From Hydrogenophaga crassostreae (GTDB taxonomy: Bacteria; Pseudomonadota; Gammaproteobacteria; Burkholderiales; Burkholderiaceae_C): a stretch of 64,000 nt of DNA. Shown here one piece after another: positions 25,953 through 36,200 of the stretch. A model generated the notes under the pieces. It had not been told where the DNA came from. It was given only the letters and a program-made list of their open reading frames with translations, and ran no database searches. The stretch covers positions 1,105,501 to 1,169,500 of the forward strand of contig NZ_CP017476.1 of the NCBI RefSeq assembly GCF_001761385.1, given 5' to 3'. Both the position numbers and the translations under genes were made by a program. Numbering within the stretch: the stretch's first letter is position 1; the number at the start of each line of letters is the position of its first letter.

Positions 25953-28775
25953 ATGAAATTGCTAACCCAGCCGAATACACTTAAGAAGCTGTTTCTGTCC
26001 ATTGCGGTTTTGGTCACTTTGACCGCCTGTGGCGGGGGCTCGAATGAGCCGGCTGAGCCCAATAGCCTTAGTTCAATGCAATCCCTGGGCAGTGCTTACG
26101 GGCAACCCCAAAGCCGAGAGCAGCAAGCCGCAATGGCAAAAACACTGGGCGCCTATTTTGGTGAGAGCCGTGCGGCCAATCCAGAGGGTTTGATGGGTGA
26201 TGTGACCGTCATTAAAAGCGCAAAGGCGGCAAACATGTCCCCTAAAGCTGCCTACCGATTTTTTAACACTTTGACGGGGGTGCATTTTTACACCATGTCG
26301 GAAGAAGAGCGTTCGTCGGTTCAGGCGAACCTGAAGCAATTCCAATATGAAGGTCCGGCGTTTTATGCAATACCGTCAGACGCTGAAACGCTGAAGCCGG
26401 TATACCGTTTCTACAACAAAGTCAGCGGCACCCATTTTTACACCATATCGGAAGAAGAAAAAAGCCATGTGATCGCGACGTGGCCTGAAATATTCAACTT
26501 CGAAGGCATTTCGTGGTACGGAAGCCAAACCCCCGGCCCGGGTTGGAGACCTATATACAGGTTTTTCAATACCCAAACGGGAACCCACTTTTACAGCGCC
26601 ACGCCCGCTGAAAAAGACACGATTGTTGCCACATTGCCCCAGTTTACCTTCGAAGGAATTGCTTACTACATTCGTTTGACGGATTCCATGGATACCACGC
26701 TAACTGGTGTCGATGCAAATAAAAATGGTGTACGCGACAGCGTCGAACAGGTGCTGGCTCAGTTGATTGCCGACCCGGCGGCACTTCAACTCAACGTGGG
26801 AGTTGCGGCAGCGTATGAGCGGTTGCTGACCAACCCATTACCGACCACAAGGGTAGATGCTTTGAAGGCCATGAGTTCGATTGCCTGTTCGGAAGTGGAG
26901 GCTGGATCGAACCTATTTGAGTCGGATAGCTTCGGACTGAGAAACGCGCTTTTTGACACCGAATTAAGGGCAGCCCAATGGTCTAACTACATCAGGAGAC
27001 TCGGCGGTGGCTACCTTTCTTCTGAATTGTATCCGTGCAATGGTGTCAATAAAGACGGAAACCGCCTTGCCCAAGAAAAAGCAATAAGTTTGAGCGCGCT
27101 GATGACCGGAACGAGTATCAGAAGTCTATCGACGAGAGTGCTTTTTGTTAATGGCATTACCAACAGCCATGAGACTGCGCGCAGTTCATCTTACGAACTT
27201 GCATCTGCCTTGGGCTATGAATTGAATGACGATTTTGATTTTGATTTTTATCACAATCCGAACGATAGTTTGGTGAGTGATGCGGTTGAACTCGTGGATC
27301 AGGCATCAATTAGTCGAAAGGCGGTGATTAATGCATACAATAATTCGCGTATCAGCGATCCTTTTACTTCATATGCGGACTTTTTCGCAAAATATAGAAT
27401 TGATCCGAATTATCGCTTGGCCTACAACTCTGAGTTGGCCGCCATCTATTCTTCTGAAAAAGTCAGTGCGGAAGGTGGGCCACTTTCGGCACGGCAGCGC
27501 AACATATTGACTACCCGGGAGCTGGCAGACAAGATAAAAGAGACGATTGCTTTGGGCTATATTGATAAACTGATAATCGTACCGCACTCTCAGGGTAACT
27601 ACTATGTAGAATCTGCGTTGGCGATGATTCTAGAGGAAATAACCACTGGTTCATGGATTACCATTTCTGCTGCGGATTTCGTGAGAAAAATCAGAGTGTT
27701 TGGTGTGGCTCCGGTCTCAAGTACAACATGGAGCGGGTCGTACATAAGACACAAAGATGATGACGCTATTGCAAAGCATATATCTGCGAATAGTCCGTCT
27801 GCTGTTCTTTCCAGCAACGCCTCACTTTGTGCTCCGACATCCTGCGAACTCGGTGGGTACATAGATCCGTTTTCAATGAGAACAGCTGCGCTTACAGACG
27901 AACGGATGCATGGCTTCGTAAAGACATATTTGAATGAATTGGTATTTGTGGCTGGAAACGTGTTCACTTTGCCCCAGCATATTGGTCAAAGGATAAGAGA
28001 GTTTTTTCCCAAGGTGATTTCTGTAACGCCGTCTGCCGCAGTCGTTTTGGATCAACCTATGGTATTCACTGTCACAGGTGACAATTTGCCCTTGACGGCC
28101 ATTTTGTCCCTTGCCGATTCCGAATGCCAGACGCCGGTCAATCGCACTGTCACGGGATTCCAGCAAGCGTGTACCCCGCGGGGCACGGTGGGCAGCAAAG
28201 TAGTGACAATAAAGTCCAACACGGATCCCAATGGTGGCACGGTGATCGACAACTCGCGAAGCGTGGTGGTGACTGCTGCGCCGACGGGAAAATACAGTTT
28301 GATTGGCAGCTACAGCAGGGAGGAATGTGTCAAAGACAATGTCACTGGTTTGATTTGGGAAGGGAAGCCAGCGAGTGGGTTTCGCGTTAGTAGCAATATC
28401 CACACAAATTACGACGATTCGACGCAGCCACAGAAGCCTGTTGATTTCCTTTCTAGCCCATACCCCACCCAGGCGGAGATCAATGCTGTAAGTAATACCG
28501 TTGGCTATGCAAATTATGTCAACAGCACCGCATTGTGCGGCTCTAGCGCGTGGCGTCTGCCCACCAGCGAAGAGTTGGCTACTTTGTTTGTTGAGAATGT
28601 GTGGGAGGACCCCCTATGGTTTCCCAACTCGGCGGCTGTAGAAGGTAATTGGTCGTCCACTCCAGGTTCTAGTGCCTCTAACGCATTGTTTGTCACCCAC
28701 GGTCAGGCCGTCAATGACCTCCGCGGTGGAGTCACAGTAGGACACCGTGTTCGTTTAGTGCGTGTCAGTCAGTGA
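25953..28775 (+). CDS. DUF5648 lipoprotein with alpha/beta-hydrolase-like region and Lcl_C (DUF1566) domain
   Basis: A 940-residue surface or secreted lipoprotein (lipobox L-T-A-C-G-G-G). Three DUF5648 repeats lie at about residues 100-242 (AYRFFNTLTGVHFYTM, VYRFYNKVSGTHFYTI, IYRFFNTQTGTHFYSA). A calcium-loop-like DANKNGVRDSVE follows at 254. The middle has LFVNGITNSHE and VPHSQGNYYVESAL with Ser546, which fit the oxyanion and nucleophile parts of an alpha/beta hydrolase; HGFVKTYL may hold the histidine. An IPT/TIG-like stretch (about 689-780) and an Lcl_C/DUF1566 domain (GLIWEGK...WRLPTSEELA...VRLVR) close the protein. Codon use in 27.0-27.9 kb is clearly AT-richer than in neighbours. Start: ATG 25953, with a TTG two codons upstream. 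The enzyme assignment is inference. Confidence 0.8.
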   Translation: MKLLTQPNTLKKLFLSIAVLVTLTACGGGSNEPAEPNSLSSMQSLGSAYGQPQSREQQAAMAKTLGAYFGESRAANPEGLMGDVTVIKSAKAANMSPKAAYRFFNTLTGVHFYTMSEEERSSVQANLKQFQYEGPAFYAIPSDAETLKPVYRFYNKVSGTHFYTISEEEKSHVIATWPEIFNFEGISWYGSQTPGPGWRPIYRFFNTQTGTHFYSATPAEKDTIVATLPQFTFEGIAYYIRLTDSMDTTLTGVDANKNGVRDSVEQVLAQLIADPAALQLNVGVAAAYERLLTNPLPTTRVDALKAMSSIACSEVEAGSNLFESDSFGLRNALFDTELRAAQWSNYIRRLGGGYLSSELYPCNGVNKDGNRLAQEKAISLSALMTGTSIRSLSTRVLFVNGITNSHETARSSSYELASALGYELNDDFDFDFYHNPNDSLVSDAVELVDQASISRKAVINAYNNSRISDPFTSYADFFAKYRIDPNYRLAYNSELAAIYSSEKVSAEGGPLSARQRNILTTRELADKIKETIALGYIDKLIIVPHSQGNYYVESALAMILEEITTGSWITISAADFVRKIRVFGVAPVSSTTWSGSYIRHKDDDAIAKHISANSPSAVLSSNASLCAPTSCELGGYIDPFSMRTAALTDERMHGFVKTYLNELVFVAGNVFTLPQHIGQRIREFFPKVISVTPSAAVVLDQPMVFTVTGDNLPLTAILSLADSECQTPVNRTVTGFQQACTPRGTVGSKVVTIKSNTDPNGGTVIDNSRSVVVTAAPTGKYSLIGSYSREECVKDNVTGLIWEGKPASGFRVSSNIHTNYDDSTQPQKPVDFLSSPYPTQAEINAVSNTVGYANYVNSTALCGSSAWRLPTSEELATLFVENVWEDPLWFPNSAAVEGNWSSTPGSSASNALFVTHGQAVNDLRGGVTVGHRVRLVRVSQ

Positions 28776-28980
28776 TTGGAGCGCTGAGCGCCTTTGGCTG
28801 TAGCCCCGAGGTTGCAGCGGTTCGAGCCAATGGCATTGCGATCAGGCATTTGATTGCTCAGGAGAATTCGGAATGGTGATAGGTTGGAATCGTGATCGCG
28901 TGATTTATCGCGCGGTCCTTTTTGCCTCATTGTTCGTTTTGAGCGCCCGCGATGGCGGCGCCTCTTCAAGCGATTCATCG
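28011..28980 (+). repeat. Segmental duplication, copy A (gene 3' end plus downstream leader)
   Basis: This segment covers the IPT-like and Lcl_C coding end of the 25953 gene, its stop codon, and about 200 bp beyond with a lipoprotein-leader remnant. The same order, with similar DNA, recurs at 31780-32760. The two stop regions both read CAGTCAGTGATTGG and both then carry GCAGCGGTT...GCCAATGGC and a GGAATGGTGAT-GGTTGGA leader start. Confidence 0.8.
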
Positions 28981-28992
28981 GCGAATGCCTGA
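28873..28992 (+). pseudogene. Lipoprotein-leader remnant (39 codons)
   Basis: The frame encodes MVIGWNRDRVIYRAVLFASL followed by FVLSARDGGASSSDSS and stops after 39 codons. It is clearly the counterpart of the leader at 32653, whose lipobox L-S-A-C-G-G is intact; here the Cys has become Arg-Asp, so no lipidation is possible. An AGGAG sequence still precedes the ATG. I read it as a dead leader left by the tandem duplication. Confidence 0.7.
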
Positions 28993-29082
28993 AACGTTGA
29001 TCGTCGGTTGGAGTGAATTGATTAACTTTGGTGATCCATTCTTCGAATAAATGGGTCTGAAAACAATGAATGGGAGTGAGGA

Positions 29083-32000
29083 ATGAGCTTTTTTGCGCGT
29101 AATCGGCAGCGGCTTACAGGCATCTTCTTGGCGAGCGTTTTATTTGTCTTAGGCTCCTGCGGCGGCGGGTCGGCTGGCGACACGCCTCAACCCATGTTCA
29201 AAGGCGAACTCACGCCTGAGCAGGTCAATATCGTGTTGCAAAAGAGCGCTGATATCAACACCAATGAATTGCAAGCAGAAGAAGCGGCCACTGTAACCGG
29301 GGTGATGCTGGCGCAGAAGGCCATGCTCAAAGCGGGAACCAGAGTGACCGTTTACCGCTTCTACAACACGCAAACGGCGGCCCATTTCTACACAACGAGC
29401 GAGACCGAGAAGGCCAATGTCATCGCCAATATGAAGCAGTTTGCTTACGAAGGCCCGGCCTTCTATGGCAATGGCACCAGTGGAAACGGCCTGAGCCCGG
29501 TTTACCGCTTCTACAACACCCAGACCGGGGTTCATTTCTACACCATCAGCGAAGATGAGAAGGCCCACATTGGGCTCAACCTCAAGCAGTTCAATTACGA
29601 AGGCGTTGCCTATTACGCCAGCAAGACCAGCGGCGAAGGTTTGGTCGGGCTCTACCGCTTTTATGTGCCCAGCAAAGGGTTCCACTTTTACACCGCAAGC
29701 GAGAGCGAGCGCGATAAGGTAATTTCCACCAACGCCAACTACAAATTCGAAGGCTTGGGCTACTACGTATTTGCCTCGGGTGTGGTGGTTACCAATGGCA
29801 ACGTGGTGAACGCCACTGTCAGCGACGGTGTGGTCGCGGTAACCAGGGAAGGCACCACGGGAACCAATTCGGTGCAAGCAAATGCTGGGGGTGGCGTGTT
29901 GCTGTCAACCAGCGATGCATCGGTAGCCAACGCGACCGTGGGCGGCATTGTGCACATTCCTGCCGCCACTGGCGGGCTGGAGCTCCCGTTCACCGGCCGG
30001 GTTACTTCCGTGTCCACCGCTTCCGGAAAACAGCAAATTCAGATGGTGCCGGCCAACCCGGAAGACGTTTTCAATGAAATTTCATGGGACATCGATACCC
30101 GAAGGGTGGGCACCAAGGTGGCAGGCGTTATTGCGCCCAAAAATGCCATTGCAAGCTTCTCGCTCGCTCAAAAATCAGTCAGCCCAGGCGGAGTGGGTGC
30201 ACAAACGAAGCTGGCTGTGGACGGTTCTTTTACCGCAGCCAATTCCATGCTGAATGGCACGGTGACCGTGACCCAGCCCATTGTGTACAAAGGGGCAACG
30301 ATCACATTGACCGCCACGGCCAACGTCAGCGACGTGGCGCTGCGCTCAGAGGCCGTCTTTTCAAAGAGTATTCCCGACTATTTCAGCACTTCGGGCTGGG
30401 GGAAAATAACCGCCGTTGTATCCGGTAAAGTGGGCGGGCAAGTCAAGCTTGAGGGTGCTGCCAACGACATCAAACTGGCAGATATGTTGACCAGTACCGA
30501 TGTTTGGGACCAGCTGAAGTGGAATGCCGGGGAGAGCTTTTCCCTTGAAGGGCTGGATGGGCAAGACAAGGCAGGCAGGATTCCCTTGGGCGGCGTGATT
30601 TTGACCACCGGCGCAGCCACGGCCTTCGCTGGCAACATCCCCGATTCGGCGGTTACCTTGCTGAGCGCCGCTCCTACATCGGTGCTGTGGATCTACCTCA
30701 ATCTCGATGGCACTCTCAGCCTTCAAGGGGAAACTGGATGGCGCGCCGCTGACTACGGATTTGAACAAGGTGTTGAAGCGCGATTGGTTGGCAGTTTATT
30801 GATGCCCACCTTGATCAACAATTCGACGCCCGGGTGGCAGGAACTGTATGCCAACGGCAGCGCCACCTACTCCCAGCGTGTGGGCCTGATGCCCGCGGCA
30901 GACGTATTGATCGCAGGCATTCGACCCGCCCATATCAATGCCTTCGTGGGCGCTGAATTCAACGGATCCATGAAAGGGGCAGGGGAATACCGATTCTTGC
31001 CAGTACCCAGAACGGCCAATGGTGCTTTTTGCATGCAAAGCCACGCTTGGGCGGGCATCGAGCTCAACACCCGGTTCCGTGTAAAGGCCAAGCTCGACGC
31101 CTTCTCATTCAAAACCGAGGTGGGGGTGGAGGAACAACATTACACCGGCAGGCCCGTCACCTGGGTCGATGAAGACCTGCAGCCATTGTGTGTGACGGGC
31201 GGTGCGTTTTCAATCAGCGCAGTGGCACGAGGCCCAGACCCAGCCAACAGCGCCAATGGTTTTGTGGACGTTGACTTCACACCCGCCTACAGCAACAACA
31301 GCATTCGATCCTTGACCGATATTTGGCGGGTAACGGCTTCGTGTGCGGGATGCACCGATGCGGTATTTGACATTCCTGCAACCAAAGCAGGTCTTGACCG
31401 CATCAGCCTGCCCGTCGGCAAAACTTACACGCTCACGCTAGCGGCCTTGAACAACACCTACCAGGTGATCAAGACGGCGAGCACAAACGTGACATTGGTG
31501 AGTGCCCCCAGCGCCAGCTTCGTGGTTGCCGCCAATGCCGGCAACTGCGCCAGCTTGACGTTGACCGCCACCGCCGCAGCCAGCAGCGGGCGGAGCATAT
31601 TGACCTATGCGTGGGCTGTGCAGCGAACCGGCGCCGCCGCTGAGACCTATAGCGGAAACCCCGTGAACAGCGTGCTACTACCCAGCTGTGGATCCACGCA
31701 AATTCAGTTGACCGTGATCGATAGCGAAGGGTTCACCACCTTGGTCAGCCAGACGGTAGATACCTCAAACCTTGGCGCCAAGGTGACCGATGTGACTCCC
31801 TTGACCGCCACTTTGGATGTGCCCACGGCTTTCACCGTGACGGGAACCAACTTGCCGCTGTCAGCCCAACTCGTTTTGGGCGCCTTTGCCGAGTGCCAGT
31901 CCCCAGTGAACGCCACAAGCACCGGTTTTCAGCAAACATGCACACCGCGAGGTACTGCCGGAATCCATGTGATGACGGTCATGACGAACTCGATCGCAAA

Positions 32001-32556
32001 CGGAGGCGTTTTGATTGACAGTACGAGAAGCGTCGCCGTGTCTGCCGAGCCATCGACCAGATACAGCCTGGTCGGCAATTACACCAAGGAAGAATGCGTC
32101 AAGGACAACACCACGGGTTTGATTTGGGAGGGGAAAACGGCAGGTGGGCCGCGATCAGGTGCCAACTCTTATACTAATTTTGACGATTCAAATCAGCTGC
32201 AAAATTGGACTGTCGACGGCATCATTAATCCAACCCAATCCGAGATTGATTCGGTGGGTAATAGCGTGGGCTACGCAAAATTCGTTAACGGTATTGTGTT
32301 GTGCGGATTTTCAGATGGTGGTTGGCGATTGCCTTCGAGAGAAGAGTTGGCCTCATTGGCAAATAGAAATCTAATAGGTTCCCCGAAGATTGACACATCT
32401 TGGTTTCCGAACACGACTGGTGGGACTTGGTCGTCTTCTCCACGGGCTGAGTATCCAATCTTTGCTTGGGGTGTCGACTTTGCCAATGGTGACGTCTATG
32501 GGGGCTATGGGCGCGTAGACGGAATGGCGATTCGCCTGGTGCATGCCAGTCAGTGA
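29083..32556 (+). CDS. DUF5648 lipoprotein with long beta-rich region, PKD-like and Lcl_C (DUF1566) domains
   Basis: A 1157-residue lipoprotein (lipobox V-L-G-S-C-G-G-G) with GGGAG six bases before the ATG. A helical motif VLQKSADINTNELQAEE precedes three DUF5648 repeats at about residues 90-230 (VYRFYNTQTAAHFYTT, VYRFYNTQTGVHFYTI, LYRFYVPSKGFHFYTA). The next 570 residues are Ser/Thr/Val/Gly-rich and look beta-structured, with no family I recognise. A PKD-like piece (about 808-896, ILTYAWAVQRTG), an IPT/TIG-like piece (about 902-990) and an Lcl_C domain (GLIWEGK, WRLPSREELASLA, AIRLVHASQ) follow. The last 260 residues are homologous to those of the 25953 gene. No catalytic motif is visible, so an adhesin or binding role is more likely than an enzyme. 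Confidence 0.82.
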   Translation: MSFFARNRQRLTGIFLASVLFVLGSCGGGSAGDTPQPMFKGELTPEQVNIVLQKSADINTNELQAEEAATVTGVMLAQKAMLKAGTRVTVYRFYNTQTAAHFYTTSETEKANVIANMKQFAYEGPAFYGNGTSGNGLSPVYRFYNTQTGVHFYTISEDEKAHIGLNLKQFNYEGVAYYASKTSGEGLVGLYRFYVPSKGFHFYTASESERDKVISTNANYKFEGLGYYVFASGVVVTNGNVVNATVSDGVVAVTREGTTGTNSVQANAGGGVLLSTSDASVANATVGGIVHIPAATGGLELPFTGRVTSVSTASGKQQIQMVPANPEDVFNEISWDIDTRRVGTKVAGVIAPKNAIASFSLAQKSVSPGGVGAQTKLAVDGSFTAANSMLNGTVTVTQPIVYKGATITLTATANVSDVALRSEAVFSKSIPDYFSTSGWGKITAVVSGKVGGQVKLEGAANDIKLADMLTSTDVWDQLKWNAGESFSLEGLDGQDKAGRIPLGGVILTTGAATAFAGNIPDSAVTLLSAAPTSVLWIYLNLDGTLSLQGETGWRAADYGFEQGVEARLVGSLLMPTLINNSTPGWQELYANGSATYSQRVGLMPAADVLIAGIRPAHINAFVGAEFNGSMKGAGEYRFLPVPRTANGAFCMQSHAWAGIELNTRFRVKAKLDAFSFKTEVGVEEQHYTGRPVTWVDEDLQPLCVTGGAFSISAVARGPDPANSANGFVDVDFTPAYSNNSIRSLTDIWRVTASCAGCTDAVFDIPATKAGLDRISLPVGKTYTLTLAALNNTYQVIKTASTNVTLVSAPSASFVVAANAGNCASLTLTATAAASSGRSILTYAWAVQRTGAAAETYSGNPVNSVLLPSCGSTQIQLTVIDSEGFTTLVSQTVDTSNLGAKVTDVTPLTATLDVPTAFTVTGTNLPLSAQLVLGAFAECQSPVNATSTGFQQTCTPRGTAGIHVMTVMTNSIANGGVLIDSTRSVAVSAEPSTRYSLVGNYTKEECVKDNTTGLIWEGKTAGGPRSGANSYTNFDDSNQLQNWTVDGIINPTQSEIDSVGNSVGYAKFVNGIVLCGFSDGGWRLPSREELASLANRNLIGSPKIDTSWFPNTTGGTWSSSPRAEYPIFAWGVDFANGDVYGGYGRVDGMAIRLVHASQ

Positions 32557-32760
32557 TTGGGGGCGCAGCGCCGTTGGCTGAAGCCCGGAATTTGCAGCGG
32601 TTTGGGCCAATGGCGCGTTGATTGGGTATTTGAATTTTCAGGAGAAAGCGGAATGGTGATGGGTTGGAGTCGTGATCGCGCGGCTTGTTGCGTCATATTT
32701 TTTGCGGCAGTTTGTGCTTTGAGTGCTTGCGGTGGGAGCGCATCTTCAGGCGATTCATCA
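31780..32760 (+). repeat. Segmental duplication, copy B (gene 3' end plus downstream leader)
   Basis: This segment covers the IPT-like and Lcl_C coding end of the 29083 gene plus the following leader at 32653. It parallels 28011-28980 in protein sequence, in the untranslated stretch after the stop and in the first bases of the leader (GAATGGTGATGGGTTGGAGT). Confidence 0.8.
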
Positions 32761-33185
32761 GGAATTGCCCTTGATAAGCGGGCAACAGCAACCGCCAGCC
32801 AAACCTCTACAGCTGCATCGCCGGATCAAGCCCAAAGTGATTTGATCACCGGCATTTCGCCAACCACCAGAGAAGCCAGCTTCGGCGAGCCCCAAGGCGC
32901 CCAAACCGTGGCCGATATGACGAAGCGCTTGGCGGTGGTGTTTGATGGGTGATACGCCAAGCAATCCGAGTTGTTGCCGGGCGCTACACCCACGACGAAG
33001 TTGTGCAGCACTTGGACGGTTAAGGCTGGGACCAGATCAGTTTCCTTGGGCCTCACGCTCGCGCCAGTTGATCAGCTTTTCAATACTTAGACGGGGGGTA
33101 CTTCGACACCGTGTAGCCCGGAGGCGCGATTGGGTGAGGGCTCATCTGAATTGGTTCAACGGCGAAGGCGAGGCGCCGTGCCGTT
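32653..33185 (+). pseudogene. Frameshifted remnant of a DUF5648 lipoprotein gene
   Basis: An ATG at 32653 after GGAG opens a clean lipoprotein leader (CALSACGGSASSGDSS) that runs 99 codons to a TGA at 32950. Beyond the stop, decayed coding sequence continues in shifting frames: a stretch AIRVVAGRYTHDEVVQHLDG in one frame, LFNT-stop-TGG where the family has F-N-T-Q-T-G, and RDWVRAHLNWFNGEGEAP in another, which fits the end of a DUF5648 repeat (E-R-D-x-V-x-x-x-L-x-x-F-x-Y-E-G). I conclude that a full gene once began here and has lost its frame. A short secreted 99-residue peptide could still be made. Confidence 0.75.
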
Positions 33186-33230
33186 CACCTGGCCGTAACA
33201 TGCCCTGTATTGGTGTTTAGGAGGAATGGA

Positions 33231-36200
33231 ATGCTTGGTTGGAGGCAGGATTTTTCTTCGGTGCGGCTGTGTGCGCTGGCGCTTGGATTGAGCGGCCTGG
33301 TGGCTTGCGGCGGTGGCGGCTCGGGCGACGAACCGTTGGCAACATCCACCAATGCTGCGGTTGCTGTTGGTTCAACTGAGTGGCCAGCGGCCTCGCAATG
33401 GCAGAAAGCAGCCTCGCTCAACGCCGAGACCCTTGCAACCGCCGCCGCGGCAATTGCTGCAGGCGATGCAAACGAAAGCCATGCCCTGAGCAAAGCATCG
33501 GCGCGCAGCCCGGTCTACCGCTTCTACAACACCGAAACGGCCGCGCATTTCTACACTATCAGCCTGGCCGAGCGCGACCGGGTTCGCAACACCATGCCGG
33601 TGTTTCGCTACGAGGGCGAGGCCTTTTATGTGAGCGCCACGGCCGATGCGGGGTTGAGTCCGGTTTACCGTTTCTACAACCTGCAGACCGGGGTGCATTT
33701 CTATTCGATCAGCGCAGAAGAAAAGGCCTTCATCGAAGCCAATTTTGCCCAGTTCTATTACGAAGGCATTGCCTACTACGCGAGCAAAACAGCCATCTCA
33801 GGCGCCGCGCCGCTGTACCGGTTCTATGTATCGACCAAGGGCTTTCATTTCTACTCGGCCAGTGAAGCAGAGAAAGACAGCATCCGCGCCACGCTGCCCG
33901 TCTACTTGTTCGAAAACGTGGGCTACTACGTTTTCCCATCGCCATCGCCATCGGCATCGCTGGGTTTCACGGTGGGCGGTGGGTTGACCGGGTTGGCCAC
34001 AGGCCAGACATTGGTGTTGCAAAACAATGGGGGCGATGACCTCTCTCTCTCGGCCAACGGGGGCTTCCAGTTTACTGCGCCGGTGGCCAGCGAGGGCACC
34101 TACAGCGTGAGCGTCAAGACACAGCCAACGGGGCAAGTCTGCTCGGTGAGCGCTGGGATCGGCGTGGTGGTGGCTGATGTGGGCAGCGTTGTGGTGACCT
34201 GTTCCAGCGTGAGCTACCCGGTGGGGGGCTCGGTTTCAGGGCTAGCTGTCGGGCAGTCGCTGGTGTTGCAGAACAACGGCAGTGGCGATCTCAGCCGATC
34301 TTCCAACGGAGCCTTCACCTTTGCGGCCAACGTGGCCCATGGCGCGGGCTACCTGGTGACCGTGAGAACCCAGCCGGCTGGCCAAAGTTGCAGCGTGAGC
34401 AACGGCAGTGGCACGGCCAGCGCAGCGGTGAGTGGCGTGCAGGTGGTCTGCGCGACCGGTCAATATGCCTTGGGCGGTACGGTATCCGGGTTGGCTGCGG
34501 GCCAAACGCTGGTGCTTCAAAACAATGGCGGCAGCGACCTCAGCCGTTCGGCCAACGGCGGGTTCACCTTCGCGGGCAATTTGGCCCATGGATCGGTTTA
34601 CGCCGTCACCGTGAAAACCCAACCGGCCGGCCAAAGTTGCATCGTGATCAACGGCAGTGGTACCGCCACAGCCAGCGTGGGCAACGTATCGGTGAATTGC
34701 GTCACCAGCCAATACACCGTAGGGGGCAACCTGGCGGGTATGGCTTCGGGGAAGTCGGTGGTTTTGCAGAACAATGGTGGCAACAACCTCACCCGCACCA
34801 CAACAGGCGCGTTCACGTTCGCAGGCAGCTTGCCCCCGGGCAGCGCCTACAGCGTGACCGTGATGACCCAGCCACTGGGGCAGAACTGCAGCGTGAGCAA
34901 TGGCAGTGGCATTGTCTCGGCCAGTGTGAGCAATGTGCAGGTGCTCTGCGCGGTCAACTTTTACAGCGTCGGGGGCAGCATCTCGGGCCTGGGTTCGGGC
35001 AAGAGCGTCACGCTGCAAAACAACGCGGGCAACGATCTGATCCGAACGCAGAACGGCAACTTCGGCTTCAGCCAGTTGCTGACCTATGGCGTGGCGTATG
35101 CGGTCAGCGTCAAAACGCAGCCTGTTGACCAGACCTGCAGCGTGGCCAACGGGCTGGACACGGTCAGTGGTCAAGTCAGCACGGTGGCGGTGACCTGTGT
35201 CGACCATGTTTCTGTGGGCGGCAGCGTCTCGGGTCTGGGCGCGGGCAACCCGGTGGTGCTCACGCTCAATGGGGCTGGCGATCTGTCGCTCGGCAGCAAT
35301 GGCGCGTTCACATTTGCCAACAAAACGCCGCTGGGCGCCGCCTATGTGGTGGGTGTGAAGACCCAGCCAAATGGTCAGACCTGTGGCGTGAGCAACGCCA
35401 CCGGCACGGCCAATGCGGCGGTTGGCAATGTGGGGGTGCAGTGTGTCACCAACGCGTTGACCGACCTGGTGATTTCCGAAGTGGGCAGTTGCCCATCGAC
35501 CAATGAAAGTTGCTGGTTCGAGGTCTTTAACCCGACAGCATCGGTGAGAAACCTGTCTTCCTACAGCCTCAGAGCAGGCGAGTGGACGGCGGAGGTTTTT
35601 GCATTGCCCGCCATGGTGGTTGCACCTGGGCAATACCGTGTCATCGCCGCGCGCCTCGACTCGGTGGCGCCGATCACCCCGTTGAACCCGGTCGCAATGG
35701 TCGGGAGTACCAGCAGCGTTCCGAGGTGGGCTCAAAGCTACTACACGGGATCGGGCCAGCTGAGCCGCAATGGCTTGGTCGAGCTGGTTTCTCTTGCGAC
35801 GAATACCACCGTCGATGCGGTCCGGTTTGGGAACACGGTGGCACCGCAACCCTTGACAGCGGGCCACTGGAGTGGCCCGGGTGTGGTGTCTGACTTCACC
35901 GCGGAATCGACCAACTCTTCCAGAGCACTGGTTCGAACGGCCGCGAGCATGATGGCCAATCAGGACACGCAGTCGGCCAGTGACTGGGTGATAGTTGACT
36001 ACGCGACGCCAGGAGGGCCAAACGATGTTGCACCCGGATCGGCGGATGCCGACAACGATGGTCTGCCCGATCCCAACGAAATGCCTGGCGCGACCTACAA
36101 CGGGCTCAACCTGTATTCCATGGGCGCGAGGGTCAATCAGCGCGATATCTTTTTGGAGCTCGACCATATGGACAGCGCCACGGTCGACCTGGTTCCGCAG

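Noticed and set aside
33966..35454. Regularly spaced repeats that might suggest a CRISPR array or minisatellite.
   Set aside because: The period is 249 bp, a multiple of three, and the repeats are in frame inside a large gene and encode divergent protein units; there are no spacers or cas genes.
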